Shown: positions 6,341 through 14,909 of the stretch, one piece after another
Layout of the letters: each line of letters starts with the position of its first letter
How positions within the stretch are numbered: the first letter of the stretch is position 1
Assembly (NCBI RefSeq): GCF_001315015.1
Contig: NZ_CP012914.1
Coordinates: forward strand, 1,488,001 to 1,552,000
Reading direction: 5' to 3'
DNA length: 64,000 nt
From: Azospirillum brasilense
GTDB lineage: Bacteria > Pseudomonadota > Alphaproteobacteria > Azospirillales > Azospirillaceae
Made by a program: the position numbers and the translations under genes
Notes under the pieces: generated by a model
Databases searched by the model: none
What the model saw: the letters and a program-made list of their open reading frames with translations, nothing else
What the model was told of the DNA's origin: nothing

Positions 6341-8265
6341 CTGATCCAAGCAGGCGGAACCAGCGCCTCTCCACGCCATCTCTCCACCACAGCGCCTGAG
6401 AACCACGGGTCCTTGAGATCAGCGTGGTCAATCACAATGATCTGAAAGCCGGGGGACAGTTCGGCTGCCACATCGGCAATGAGCTTGAAAAGCTTGTACA
6501 CCGCTTCGCGATCCGCATCCTGGAGTATGCTCACGTCGCCATTGGAATCCCGTTCTGGTGGGTAGTGCGCCTGAGACGGCTGGTCGAAAATGAGGAATGC
6601 GGGAACCGGGCGCCGCTTTTGTCGAAACCACTTGTGCAGTGAGAGATGGGCGAGCACATGGTAGCCAACCCAATTTTCGCCGCTTCCCATCCGATTCAGT
6701 GGTACTGGGCCGTCGATGGTGTCTGCCACCACTGCCAGCGTACGGATATCCAGCCGCAAGTTGCTTCCGCTGTGCTCAAGGTCAAGGCGGTCGGAATACT
6801 CACTCATGTATGCGCCAATCACGTTCACGATGGATGCGAGCCTGTCACGAACCTCGTCAGGGTCGAGGAGTTCGGCAAGCGCCCCGATCTTCTTCCGCAA
6901 CGCGTCCAACGCACCGTCGCGGTTCGTGTCGTCCTCATTGGCGGGCAGCGTTTCAAGGAAATATGCGATGCGACCAGCGGTACGAGCGCGCCGCAGGCGG
7001 GCATCCTGCTCAGAGCGGAACTGCCCCTCCTTAGCAACGAGGTCGTCAATTTGACGTTGGTTCTCGCGTAGCGCCGCCTCAATTGCCGCCTGTCTCTGGA
7101 TCAAGTCAACTTGAAGGTTCTGTAAACGTGGAACTTCTCGCCTTACTTTCTCAAGTTGACCCCCGACTTCTTCAAGAGTTGATCTGATCTCCTCGGCACT
7201 CGGGATGGATTCGTGAAGTTCAGATCCGCACAGTGCACAGGAATGGGGTTCGCTAGGGCTGTTGGGAAGAAGGCCGATTGGTAGCAGTCGCGCAGCTTGC
7301 TCATGGACCTCATCCATAAAGCCACCGGCAGCTTCTTCTATCTCTCGTGCTTGCCGAATCTCCTCCCTCACCTGGGCAAGCTGCGCCCTGATTCGGCGCC
7401 GTTCAGCACGCAACTGCCCAAGGGGTTGCTGAACATCGGGCTCGGAGATGCCCTCATCAACCGCGGGACCAACTGCGCGTAGAACGGCCAGGGCCTGCTC
7501 GATTGGCGGAACCGGACCCGATCCCACCAACCCTGCGGCTTGAGCCTCGCGGTAAATGTCATTCGTCCGGGAAAGAGAAAGGCTCTCCACCGCGTCGCGC
7601 TGTGCCTCGCGCTTTTCCAGTTTTCGGAGTTCGCGCCTCGCGTTGTCGAGTTCAGACTGCCTCCTGAGCCTCTCTTCGTCGATTGCTCCCAGGAAGTAAG
7701 GCAGCACGTCCTTGATAGCCTGCGGCATGAACGGCTCGCTCTGCCGATGAAAGAGAACGCGGCGGCTGTCTATTTCGTCCTGGTCTTGCAACGAAAAAAG
7801 TAGGGCATGCCGTACATTTGCCGACAGCGGCTGGCGGGTCTGCCCCTCCGGCACGGAATGCAGGTTTTCGGAGATCCCCAAGGCCGACGTCAGGAAAGCT
7901 TCAAGTGCGTCAACGGTAATGTTTTTGGTCAGCTTGTCGAAGTCCGGAGACGCCAACTTGTCCCCTGTTTCAAGGTAGATGTCTGGGCTGCGGGATTGGC
8001 CCGGTGGTGGGTTTCGTCGCGCCACAAAAATACCGGTGTCCCCACGGTCAAACAAAACGCCGTACCATGAAACAAAGCGGCGTATCACCCCGTCCGCGAC
8101 GTGGCATTCGCTTCCGCCCATGCAGAAGTCGATGATGTCAATGAGAGACGACTTTCCCGTTTTCGAAGCGCCGGTGACGATGCTCAAGCCCTGCTCCTTG
8201 AAGCGCACGGTCCTTTTTCTGCCATCATGTGCGTATATGACGACTTCACTGATCCGCAAGCTCAA
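6337..8265 (-). CDS. ABC-3C system SMC/Rad50-like ATPase (DUF3732-type)
   Basis: The product has 642 residues from a TTG at 8265. Residues 32-40 are the Walker A loop (GASKTGKSS). A long coiled coil follows, interrupted by a zinc-hook-like CxxC (CALCGSEL) near the middle, then a second coil. The C-terminal ATPase half has an ABC signature (MGSGENW), a Walker B strand (FLIFDQPS) and a histidine strand (IIVIDHADL). This is the arrangement of Rad50/SMC-like ATPases of ABC-three-component systems. The TTG overlaps the stop of the middle component (TTGA) and follows GGGGAG, so coupling is likely; an ATG at 8322 gives a longer form that overlaps the upstream gene by 61 bp. It is predicted to sense or load on foreign DNA and drive the partner nuclease; this is inference. 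Confidence 0.8.
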   Translation of the reverse strand: MSLRISEVVIYAHDGRKRTVRFKEQGLSIVTGASKTGKSSLIDIIDFCMGGSECHVADGVIRRFVSWYGVLFDRGDTGIFVARRNPPPGQSRSPDIYLETGDKLASPDFDKLTKNITVDALEAFLTSALGISENLHSVPEGQTRQPLSANVRHALLFSLQDQDEIDSRRVLFHRQSEPFMPQAIKDVLPYFLGAIDEERLRRQSELDNARRELRKLEKREAQRDAVESLSLSRTNDIYREAQAAGLVGSGPVPPIEQALAVLRAVGPAVDEGISEPDVQQPLGQLRAERRRIRAQLAQVREEIRQAREIEEAAGGFMDEVHEQAARLLPIGLLPNSPSEPHSCALCGSELHESIPSAEEIRSTLEEVGGQLEKVRREVPRLQNLQVDLIQRQAAIEAALRENQRQIDDLVAKEGQFRSEQDARLRRARTAGRIAYFLETLPANEDDTNRDGALDALRKKIGALAELLDPDEVRDRLASIVNVIGAYMSEYSDRLDLEHSGSNLRLDIRTLAVVADTIDGPVPLNRMGSGENWVGYHVLAHLSLHKWFRQKRRPVPAFLIFDQPSQAHYPPERDSNGDVSILQDADREAVYKLFKLIADVAAELSPGFQIIVIDHADLKDPWFSGAVVERWRGEALVPPAWIS

Positions 8266-8759
8266 GGTGAAACTCCCCACAAAGACATGACGGTGGGCAC
8301 TGTGCCCCCGGACGCAAGCCACTTTCCAAGGAGGCGGGCCGCGGCATAACAGGCACGCGCTTCCTCGGTATTTTCCGCTAAATTCGCAGGTTCAGGCTTT
8401 ACCGTGCGCTTGCCGACGTCGAGGCCAGCGCCTTCTATCCGCAAAAGGCTGTAGTGGCAGCCAAACTGGATGGCCTCCCGTGTAGTGTCCGCCATGCGCC
8501 GCGCTCGCTCGCCAAACCCGGCAACAAGTTCCGGGTGATCAACCAACCAACTTGTCATCATTGTGCGAGCAGAGGCAGGTAAGGCCAGGCGTGTCTTTTC
8601 GTGGAGGGCAAACGGCAGCACAAGAAAGGCTAAAGGAAAGGACAAAGGGGTCTTAGCGGCAGCCCTGTGTTCCTTCACAGTTGCTCGGAGAAGAAGTGCG
8701 CAAAACACCGGGTTGAAAAGGCTTGCCTCTTCTAATGGACGGTCACCCCAGGGCAGCAT
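8262..8759 (-). CDS. ABC-3C system middle component
   Basis: This 165-residue protein lies between the ATPase and the nuclease-like gene. It begins MLPWGDRPLEEASLFNPVFC and continues with a helical pattern (FCALLLRATVKEH ... LPLAF-like hydrophobic segment ... HEKTRLALP) typical of the small middle components of ABC-three-component systems, which carry a Leu-rich N-terminal helix and a conserved asparagine-proline near the start. The ATG at 8759 follows AAAGGA and was preferred to the ATG at 8825, which would overlap the upstream gene by 83 bp. The stop overlaps the ATPase start. Its role is thought to be bridging the ATPase and effector; the family is recognised mainly by position and these patterns. 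Confidence 0.7.
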   Translation of the reverse strand: MLPWGDRPLEEASLFNPVFCALLLRATVKEHRAAAKTPLSFPLAFLVLPFALHEKTRLALPASARTMMTSWLVDHPELVAGFGERARRMADTTREAIQFGCHYSLLRIEGAGLDVGKRTVKPEPANLAENTEEARACYAAARLLGKWLASGGTVPTVMSLWGVSP

Positions 8760-9948
8760 CGGTATCGTCCTTTGCTGTGCGGCGAGCCTCTTGCATCTTT
8801 TTCTTGTATGTCGGGTGCCACCCAATCTTACCGCTATCGGCGAGAATGTGATAGGAGCCTTGCGTCAGAAATGGTTCTGAGACCTCACGGATCGGAACGC
8901 ATTCATCGCAAATCTTTTCATAAAGGTCTTGCCCCAGACCGATCATCTCGTCTTCTGACGGTTTGCGAACCAGCTTGGACTCGACAATCCCCCATTTTCG
9001 CCGCCACCTCTCTAGCAGCTTATCTCTAAAGTTTGAGAGTTCTTCTCTGTCGAGCAGGTGCTCCCGCATCCAACGTGAACGTTGTCTTCCGGCGCGGAAG
9101 TAGTCGATCACCGCTGCTTCAATTCCCGTGGGTCCGATTGCAATCAATCTCAGTTGCTCAACGAATGGGCGTCTCTCCAACTTGGCAGTAACCTCTCCCA
9201 TGGGAAGCTCGGTAGCATGGTCGATTGGCAGCCGCGTGGGTTGGAAGGACTCCTGAAGAGAATGGACTTTGGCATCAATGTCAGTGACCGCTACGGTAGC
9301 TCCTTTTCCTGTCTTCAATGAACCCGCTAGGCGGTTGAACCACCACCCTTCCAGGCGTTCAATCAGTGCACCCAAGTTATCGCGAGTAGTGTACCGGAGG
9401 CGCTCCCGGATGCGGTCAGCCACATCCACGATGTTCGGCGACGCGTCAAGAACAGTAATCATTTCGAGGATTTGTAATTGCACCTCTGGACCCTGATCCA
9501 GGAACAACGTGGTCGCCCATGCAACGTCTTTGTTTTTCGATGTGGCTGCGGCTTGCAGCAGAAAACCGTGGGCTTTGTCAGCGTCACGGCCCATGCCTGG
9601 GGGGCGCAGGAAGGCGAGACCAGACTCGTTCGGAACACTGGCTGTGGACACCAGGGTCAACGCGGTTCGGCCAAGCTCCTCGGGATGATCGATGACCCGC
9701 TTTGTCCAAATGCCAATCGTATTCCAAACCTGTGGTGACAGGTCGGTCATTGGCGAGGCTTTACGGGAGTGTTTTGTCTGGATGAGCTCGCGCGGTGTTC
9801 CGTCCACATCAAACGAGACGTCGTCGAACACTTCCACCCGAACCATGAGGCCCGGCTCACGGGCTGACCTCTCAAGGGCTGCAAAGAGGGCGTAGCGGCA
9901 TTGATACAGATAGCCGCTAGCGGAATCAGCTGCCGTATGAGCCACCAT
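8743..9948 (-). CDS. ABC-3C system effector with Cap4/DUF4297-like nuclease domain
   Basis: This is a 401-residue protein and the first gene of the operon. Residues 1-65 show the pattern of the Cap4/DUF4297 branch of restriction-endonuclease-fold nucleases: a GYLYQ helix (12-16), a strand with Glu39 and Asp42/Asp43 (VEVFDDVSFD) and a QxK strand (Gln57, Lys59 in LIQTKHS). The remaining 330 residues are helical and should contain the part that joins the middle component and ATPase; the C-terminal 100 residues (from about KWGIVESKL) look like the conserved ABC-3C C-terminal domain. Together the three genes make a predicted anti-phage or anti-plasmid system that cuts DNA when triggered. Catalytic residues appear intact. 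Function in defence is inferred from family membership and location on a mobile element. Confidence 0.7.
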   Translation of the reverse strand: MVAHTAADSASGYLYQCRYALFAALERSAREPGLMVRVEVFDDVSFDVDGTPRELIQTKHSRKASPMTDLSPQVWNTIGIWTKRVIDHPEELGRTALTLVSTASVPNESGLAFLRPPGMGRDADKAHGFLLQAAATSKNKDVAWATTLFLDQGPEVQLQILEMITVLDASPNIVDVADRIRERLRYTTRDNLGALIERLEGWWFNRLAGSLKTGKGATVAVTDIDAKVHSLQESFQPTRLPIDHATELPMGEVTAKLERRPFVEQLRLIAIGPTGIEAAVIDYFRAGRQRSRWMREHLLDREELSNFRDKLLERWRRKWGIVESKLVRKPSEDEMIGLGQDLYEKICDECVPIREVSEPFLTQGSYHILADSGKIGWHPTYKKKMQEARRTAKDDTDAALG

Positions 9949-10191
9949 GCCGAACGTGCCATTTTCTATTGATATGACGGCGGAACGTTGCGGTAATTCC
10001 GCCGAAATTGCAAGACTGGAAAAAAATCGCGCGGTACGATTTTTGAGTGGTGAAGATGTGCCTTAGGGAAGCATAAGCCTAGGCCGTGCGCTGCACCCGC
10101 CTCTGATGACACTGGAGATAGGAGCCTGAAGTGAGCATTATGGGCTTCAGTCACCATGGATGAGCGAACTGGGACGAGATGGCTGCGACGG

Positions 10192-11427
10192 TCATCGCTT
10201 TTTTAGGAGGAGCACGTTGGACGTGGCGGTCAGGCCAAGTTTAGGTGCTGCCGCCTCAATCTGCTGGCGTCGGGCGAGCTTGGTAAATTTGCCGTAGTGC
10301 TTTTCAATCATGCCGACGCTGGTGCCGAGGTTTTCTGCTAACAGCTGCACATTCATGCCAGCCATCAAGGCTTGCGACGCGTAAGTGTGGCGCAGCGAAT
10401 AGAAAACGGTATCGGTCGGCAATTTGGCGGCCCTGACGGCGGAACTCATTGGGCGCTGATGATCATCCTTGTTCCAAATGGAGCCATCGTCGCGGACGAA
10501 CAGACGGGCGTCAGTTGGGCGGCCTGCGGTTAGCGTCTGGAGAAACGCAATGCCTTCGCTCGTCAACACGACGTCACGTTCGCCGGTCTTGCCGCCAGGA
10601 ACGTGCAGCGTGCCGCTAACGTTGTGGAAATCGGAAACGCGCATGGCCTTCAACTCTCCGGCTCGGCACCCCGTCAGCAACGCGCCGATCACAAGGTTGC
10701 GGAACCCGCCGCTGGTGGCGTTGAGAATGCGCGTGATCTGTTCCTGGTCGAGATGCACCTGCCGAGCCTGACCGACTGCGTCGAAGGGCTTCAGAAACCG
10801 CCAAGCCCGGTCGTCGGCGATGCCATTCTTCTGATCCAGCATCAGCCGGTTCAGCGCGGCCTTCAAATAGTTCAGCAGCCGGTTGGCGGTGTCTTTGCTC
10901 CGCCGCTCGCAGTCGGGATCGTCGTCGTCGAGGCGGACGAGGCTGTTGCGCCACGTCTCCAACTCGGTGAGCGTCAGTTCGGCAACCGGACGGACGCCAA
11001 GACTCGGGACGACATGCTTGTTCAGGCGCTGCTCGGCATCCTTCGCCGTTTTCGCTTCGGCCTTCAGGTACGCGATGTAGCGGCGACACGCCTCAGCAAC
11101 GGTGATGACGGGCAAATGGGGGAGGGAGACGCCGTTGGCAGCGGCTTCGGTTTGCTGGAACCACGCGCGAGCCTTTTCCTGGGCTTGACTGTAGCTGAGG
11201 ATGGTGTCGCCATCGGGATCGAGAACGTCGTCAGAGCTGCCGAGTTTTGTCTCCTTTCGGAGTCCAGGGCGAACCAGCTTGGCCAGCCAGACACCTCCCT
11301 TTGAGCCTTTCCGGTAGCCGATGGCTCGTCCACGGTCGATGGCGACCCAGTGGGGGGTCTTGCTGACTGCCAACTTGCTCCGTGCCGACCGGGTGTCGAG
11401 CTTCGCGTTTCGAACCGTGCGGGCCAT
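10192..11427 (-). CDS. tyrosine-type site-specific integrase
   Basis: The product has 411 residues. The N-terminal part (about 1-115) is an arm-type DNA-binding region, followed by a core-binding SAM-like domain (about 110-215). The catalytic domain shows the expected residues: the first Arg in LLTGCRAGELKAMR, the H-x-x-R box in YSLRHTYASQAL, and the nucleophilic Tyr in MIEKHYGKF. It would integrate and excise the element at the tRNA-Glu site 137 bp upstream of its start codon. The usual length for this class is about 400 residues, so it is intact. It is transcribed away from the attachment site. Confidence 0.93.
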   Translation of the reverse strand: MARTVRNAKLDTRSARSKLAVSKTPHWVAIDRGRAIGYRKGSKGGVWLAKLVRPGLRKETKLGSSDDVLDPDGDTILSYSQAQEKARAWFQQTEAAANGVSLPHLPVITVAEACRRYIAYLKAEAKTAKDAEQRLNKHVVPSLGVRPVAELTLTELETWRNSLVRLDDDDPDCERRSKDTANRLLNYLKAALNRLMLDQKNGIADDRAWRFLKPFDAVGQARQVHLDQEQITRILNATSGGFRNLVIGALLTGCRAGELKAMRVSDFHNVSGTLHVPGGKTGERDVVLTSEGIAFLQTLTAGRPTDARLFVRDDGSIWNKDDHQRPMSSAVRAAKLPTDTVFYSLRHTYASQALMAGMNVQLLAENLGTSVGMIEKHYGKFTKLARRQQIEAAAPKLGLTATSNVLLLKKR

Positions 11428-11563
11428 CGATGCATCCTTCCCACAGCTTTCCTACAAAAATGTGGGTGAACGCGGTGGAACGCGCAAGGACGCATTTGTG
11501 GAAATAACCCAGTCGAATCAGACGTCTACTGTGTTCATAGGCGTTCCAACGTGACCGATGTTG

Positions 11564-11611
11564 CGCCCTTTCACGGCGGCGACAGGGGTTCGAATCCCCT
11601 TGGGGACGCCA
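11564..11611 (+). other. attachment site: duplicated 3' half of tRNA-Glu(UUC)
   Basis: The sequence matches tRNA-Glu from the anticodon stem (CGCC then loop CTTTCAC, anticodon TTC) through the T arm (GGGGTTCGAATCCCC) to the acceptor strand and CCA. The 5' half (acceptor, D arm) is absent: upstream bases do not pair with TGGGGAC. The first anticodon-stem pair is already mismatched, placing the crossover limit at about 11564. It is therefore the duplicated end left by integration into a tRNA-Glu gene, not a working tRNA. Confidence 0.85.
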
Positions 11612-11640
11612 CCTTCTCACAGGTTGGCACCGGTTTCGAA

Positions 11641-11664
11641 AGCTCAGCCCTTGGCTGAGCTTTT
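11641..11664 (+). terminator. intrinsic terminator of the original tRNA-Glu
   Basis: A perfect 9-bp stem, AGCTCAGCC with GGCTGAGCT, has a 3-base loop and is followed by TTTTG. It lies 30 bp after the tRNA fragment, where the native tRNA terminator would be. Confidence 0.75.
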
Positions 11665-11845
11665 GTCATTTCAGGCGTCATCTGTCCGGCGCCTTTGCCG
11701 GTCTGGCAAGCGACCTGTTTGCCGCGCCGCGTGCGCCGGTTTCTCCCGCCCGCCGAAATAGCGCCAAGGGGCGGTTTCCAGGGGGACCTCCGTGGACTAA
11801 CGTTCCTCACGCCCTTCAAAGAGGCTACGGGTACGGGAGACATCC

Positions 11846-12685
11846 ATGACCATTCCGACGACACGCCTTCCTTCGGGAACCGCCGTTCCGGTGCTCGGCC
11901 AGGGCACTTGGTACATGGGCGAGGACAGCCGCGACCGCGCGCGGGAGGCGGCGGCGCTGCGGCTCGGCCTCGACCTCGGCATGACGTTGATCGACACGGC
12001 GGAGATGTACGCCGACGGCGGGGCGGAGGAGGTGGTCGGCGAGGCCATCGCCGGGCGCCGCGACGAGGTGTTCCTGGTCAGCAAGGTGTTGCCCATGAAC
12101 GCCAGCCGACGCGGCACCATCGCAGCCTGCGAACGCAGCCTGAAGCGTCTGCGCACCGACCGCATCGACCTCTATCTGCTGCATTGGCGCGGCAGCCACG
12201 ATTTCTCCGAAACGATCGCGGCCTTCGACACGCTGATGCGCGACGGCAAGATCGGCCAGTGGGGCGTCAGCAACCTGGATCTCCAGGACATGGAGGAGTT
12301 GGTCGGCACGCCGGGCGGGGAGGGGGTGCAGACCAACCAGCTCCTCTACAACCTGACGCGGCGCGGCATCGAGTACGACCTGCAGCCCTGGTGCCGTGGG
12401 CGGGGCATCCCGATCATGGCCTATTCGCCGATCGAGCAGGGGCGGATGCTGCGTCATCCGGACCTTCGCCGCGTCGCTGACCGGCATGGCGCGACGCCGG
12501 CCCAGGTGGGGCTGGCGTGGCTGCTGCGCCAGGATGGGGTGATCGCCATCCCCAAGGCGTCGGACCCCGCCCATGTCCGCGACAACCGGTCCGCCGCCGA
12601 CCTGCGGCTCGACGAGCAGGATCTCGCGGACCTCGACCGGGCCTTCCCACCGCCCCGTGGGCCGCGCCCGCTGGAGATGCTGTAG
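11846..12685 (+). CDS. aldo/keto reductase
   Basis: This 279-residue NADPH-dependent oxidoreductase has the (beta/alpha)8 barrel of the aldo/keto reductase family. Visible motifs are the N-terminal GQGTWYMGE, the catalytic Asp and Tyr in LIDTAEMYADGGAEE, Lys in FLVSKVLP, His in LYLLHWRG, the WGVSN strand, and the C-terminal cofactor loop IPKASDPAHVRDN. The physiological substrate cannot be read from sequence; members of this branch reduce sugars or small aldehydes. The start at 11846 is the first ATG in a good frame and lies 181 bp after the tRNA terminator, so this is the first chromosomal gene beside the integrated element. It appears monocistronic. Confidence 0.88.
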   Translation: MTIPTTRLPSGTAVPVLGQGTWYMGEDSRDRAREAAALRLGLDLGMTLIDTAEMYADGGAEEVVGEAIAGRRDEVFLVSKVLPMNASRRGTIAACERSLKRLRTDRIDLYLLHWRGSHDFSETIAAFDTLMRDGKIGQWGVSNLDLQDMEELVGTPGGEGVQTNQLLYNLTRRGIEYDLQPWCRGRGIPIMAYSPIEQGRMLRHPDLRRVADRHGATPAQVGLAWLLRQDGVIAIPKASDPAHVRDNRSAADLRLDEQDLADLDRAFPPPRGPRPLEML

Positions 12686-12806
12686 CGCGGCGAAGCGCCG
12701 CGCTTGCGGTGGCGGACTCGATTTCCCTGGCCGAACGGCCTATGTATGCTGCATTGCGGAATCAGGCATGCCTGGGTCCGCGTGTGGCTCATCCGGGAAT
12801 CGAAGT

Positions 12807-13013
12807 ATGCTCGCCATCGTTCTTCTGTCCATGCTGCTGTCGGGCTTCGCCATCGTCGTGGCGCGGATTCTGACCGCCGAGATCGCCACCGCCGGCATGC
12901 CGGTCCGCGATCCCTGGTCGTCCCGGCATCTCCGCCGGGTGAAGAAGGCGCGCAAGGCGCAGGAGGAGATTGAGGGCGGCCCGTCCTGGGCGTCGTTCCC
13001 GCGCGGGCTTTGA
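12807..13013 (+). CDS. small single-pass membrane protein
   Basis: A 68-residue frame starts at an ATG at 12807. Residues 1-21 form a hydrophobic helix (MLAIVLLSMLLSGFAIVVARI), followed by a short linker and a strongly basic segment (SSRHLRRVKKARKAQ), so the tail should face the cytoplasm. No family is recognised. The upstream region (12686-12806) contains a palindrome CAGGCATGCCTG at 12763-12774 that may be regulatory. It is convergent with the oxalate transporter gene. The ribosome-binding site is weak, but composition and topology are protein-like. Confidence 0.5.
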   Translation: MLAIVLLSMLLSGFAIVVARILTAEIATAGMPVRDPWSSRHLRRVKKARKAQEEIEGGPSWASFPRGL

Positions 13014-13043
13014 CTTTTTTTCCAAACCTTTTCCCCAAAAGCA

Positions 13044-13073
13044 AATCGGGCCGGGAAATCTCCCGGCCCGATT
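13044..13073 (-). terminator. intrinsic terminator of the first oxlT gene
   Basis: A 13-bp perfect stem AATCGGGCCGGGA / TCCCGGCCCGATT has a 4-base loop. On the minus strand it is followed by TTGCTTTTGG. It lies 31 bp after the stop codon of the minus-strand transporter and may also stop the convergent small gene. Confidence 0.75.
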
Positions 13074-13104
13074 GCGTTCGGGTGCTGATGGTGCGTCCGG
13101 TGCC

Positions 13105-14406
13105 TTACTGGGCCGGCTCCGCCGCCAGCTTCGCGGCCGGCAGGCTCTCGTTGATCTGGCGGGCGCGCATCGGCTTCAGGACGAAGATGGCCAGCAGGGC
13201 GGCGATGCCGTTGACCGCGGCGGCGAAGAAGAACACCGCCTGCCAGCTGCCTGTCGAGGCGACCGCCACGTTGGCGAAGGGAACGACCAGCGACGCGGTG
13301 CCCTTGGCGGTGTACAGCAGGCCGGCGTTGGTGGTGGCGAACTTCGAGCCGAAGGAGTCGCCGCACAGCGCCGGGAACAGGCTGTAGATCTCACCCCAGG
13401 CAAAGAACACCAGACCCGTCAGGATCACGAACGCGACGGGGTTGTGGCCCCACTGGTTCAGCGCCAGGATGCCGACGCACTCCAGGGAGAATGCGATGAA
13501 CATCGTGTTCTCGCGGCCGATGTGATCCGACACCCAGCCGAAGAAGGGACGGGTAACGCCGTTCAGCACGCGGTCGATCGACAGGGCGAAGGTCAGCGCC
13601 GGCAGGGTCAGGCCCATGATGCTGACCGGCACGCCGTCCAGGTGGAAATCCTTGGCGATCGGGCCGAGCTGCGCGGTCGCCATCAGGCCGCCCGCCGCCA
13701 CCATCACGAACATGGCGTACATGACCCAGAAGACCGGGGTCTTCAGCATCTGGACCGGAGTGTAGCTCTCGCGGGTCTGCGAGACCGACGAGCGGGAGAC
13801 CTCCGGGACCTGCCCCTTCTTGGGCGCCGCCAGGAACCACGCCAGCGCGAGGATCACCGCGCCCTGGCCGATGCCGAAGGTCATGAAGGTGGCTTCATAG
13901 CCCGAGGAGTGGATCATGTTGGCGATGGGAACGACCGTGAGGGCCGAGCCGGCGCCGAAACCGGCGGCGGTCAGGCCGGCGGCGAGACCGCGGCGGTCGG
14001 GGAACCACTTCAGCGCGTTGCCGACGCAGGTGCCATAGACGCCGCCGGCACCGATGCCGCCCAGCGCCGCGCCGAGATAGAGCATGGCGAGCGAGTCGGC
14101 CACCGAGTTAACCGCCCAGGCCGCGGCGCAGAACACGCCGCCGATCAGGACGACGATGCGCGGGCCGAACTTGTCGACGAACCAGCCTTCGACGGGAACC
14201 AGCCAGGTTTCCATGACGACGAAGATGGTGAAGGCCACCTGGATGGCCGCACGGCCCCAGCCATGCTTCTGGTCGATGGGCTCGACGAACAGAGTCCAGC
14301 CATACTGCAGGTTCGCGATCATCGACATGCAGATGACGCCGATGACGAGCTGGAACCAGCGGCCACCGAGGGGCCCCTTCGGGGCCTCCGTGAGGGCTTG
14401 GTGCAT
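13105..14406 (-). CDS. oxlT: oxalate:formate antiporter-like MFS transporter, copy 1
   Basis: This is a 433-residue inner-membrane protein with about 12 predicted helices, the usual length of OxlT. Family marks include QYGWTLFVEPI in helix 1, GVYGTCVGNALKWFPDRRGLAAGL in the first half, and RPFFGWVSDHIGRE at the start of the second half. OxlT exchanges external oxalate for internal formate, coupling uptake to decarboxylation. The ATG at 14406 has an excellent ribosome-binding site (CTAGGAGGAG). The promoter region, shared with a divergent gene, contains two TGGYATRCCA-type operators. It is very similar to the copy at 35029-36327, and less so to 31058-32407. The transported substrate is inferred from the family and the oxc/frc genes nearby. 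Confidence 0.82.
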   Translation of the reverse strand: MHQALTEAPKGPLGGRWFQLVIGVICMSMIANLQYGWTLFVEPIDQKHGWGRAAIQVAFTIFVVMETWLVPVEGWFVDKFGPRIVVLIGGVFCAAAWAVNSVADSLAMLYLGAALGGIGAGGVYGTCVGNALKWFPDRRGLAAGLTAAGFGAGSALTVVPIANMIHSSGYEATFMTFGIGQGAVILALAWFLAAPKKGQVPEVSRSSVSQTRESYTPVQMLKTPVFWVMYAMFVMVAAGGLMATAQLGPIAKDFHLDGVPVSIMGLTLPALTFALSIDRVLNGVTRPFFGWVSDHIGRENTMFIAFSLECVGILALNQWGHNPVAFVILTGLVFFAWGEIYSLFPALCGDSFGSKFATTNAGLLYTAKGTASLVVPFANVAVASTGSWQAVFFFAAAVNGIAALLAIFVLKPMRARQINESLPAAKLAAEPAQ

Positions 14407-14599
14407 TTCTCTCCTCCTAGAAGCGATCTCTTTGCGAAGCGGTCTTTTGCTTTTTTGAGTCGGGTTGTTTTTGTTCTTTGACCGGAGGCGTCCCCGTGGT
14501 GTGCCGGGTCGTCTCCATCGCCTTGGCTTGACCGTCGAACCGACCGCTTGGTGTGGGCGGTTTAAGCTCGCGGGGTGAGCGTTTTTGGCATTAGAGATA

Positions 14600-14609
14600 T
14601 GGTATGCCA
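14600..14609. promoter_or_regulatory. operator TGGTATGCCA
   Basis: Ten-base perfect core within ATATGGTATGCCAGAT. It lies 194 bp upstream of oxlT-1 (minus strand) and is a candidate GntR/FCD site. Confidence 0.65.
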
Positions 14610-14783
14610 GATACAGTTTCCGGCGCAAGCTGTTTGTCAGCGTAACAAACAGACCCGGGCGGGAGCGTCCGTCTACCACCTCCGGAAGTGTCGATAACCC
14701 TTGCACAATTGGGGATTCCGGACAGACGGCGGTGGGTATCGCTGACGGTTCGTCGGCAAAGCGATTTGGCCCATCTTGGTATC

Positions 14784-14793
14784 TGGTATACAT
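14784..14793. promoter_or_regulatory. operator TGGTATACAT with an extra half-site
   Basis: A TTGGTAT half-site 7 bp to the left precedes the core (TTGGTATCTGGTATAC). It lies about 116 bp upstream of the deacetylase-like gene. Confidence 0.6.
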
Positions 14794-14909
14794 ATAGAGC
14801 AAGGGCACGCGCCGGCCTGCTGGGCATGCCGGCCGCTGCGCGGGTCGCTCCGGCGCCGTCGCGCAGTCGCCCGGTTTTGAATCATTGGCCCAGGGGAGGA
14901 GACGACTCG

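Larger units (their letters stand above)
1..11611. mobile_element. right part of an integrative element inserted at tRNA-Glu
   Basis: The segment is bounded on the right by a tyrosine recombinase gene and a duplicated 3' half of tRNA-Glu. The cargo is typical of mobile elements: Rep with iterons, an Xis-like protein, an ABC-3C system and small nucleases. G+C is visibly lower than in the genes after 11800, with an AT-rich stretch around 1700-2100. The left end is outside the window. The fragment is oriented with its CCA end to the right, so the intact tRNA-Glu gene is expected to the left on the plus strand. Whether the element is an ICE, an integrated plasmid or a satellite cannot be decided from this part; no conjugation or capsid genes are visible. 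Confidence 0.8.
14407..14909. other. divergent promoter region between oxlT-1 and the deacetylase-like gene
   Basis: This 503-bp gap holds the operators at 14600-14609 and 14784-14793. No gene was seen. Confidence 0.6.

Noticed and set aside
11564-11611. Functional tRNA gene
   Set aside because: The D arm and 5' acceptor strand are missing.
12763-12774. Further regulon operator CAGGCATGCCTG
   Set aside because: It is a perfect palindrome but has AGG/CCT where the others have TGG/CCA, and it precedes a small gene outside the oxalate set.
12970-14481. Large plus-strand open frame of 503 codons
   Set aside because: It is the complement of the oxlT-1 gene and is rich in Arg, Gln, His and Gly with no fold; a shadow of G+C-rich coding DNA.
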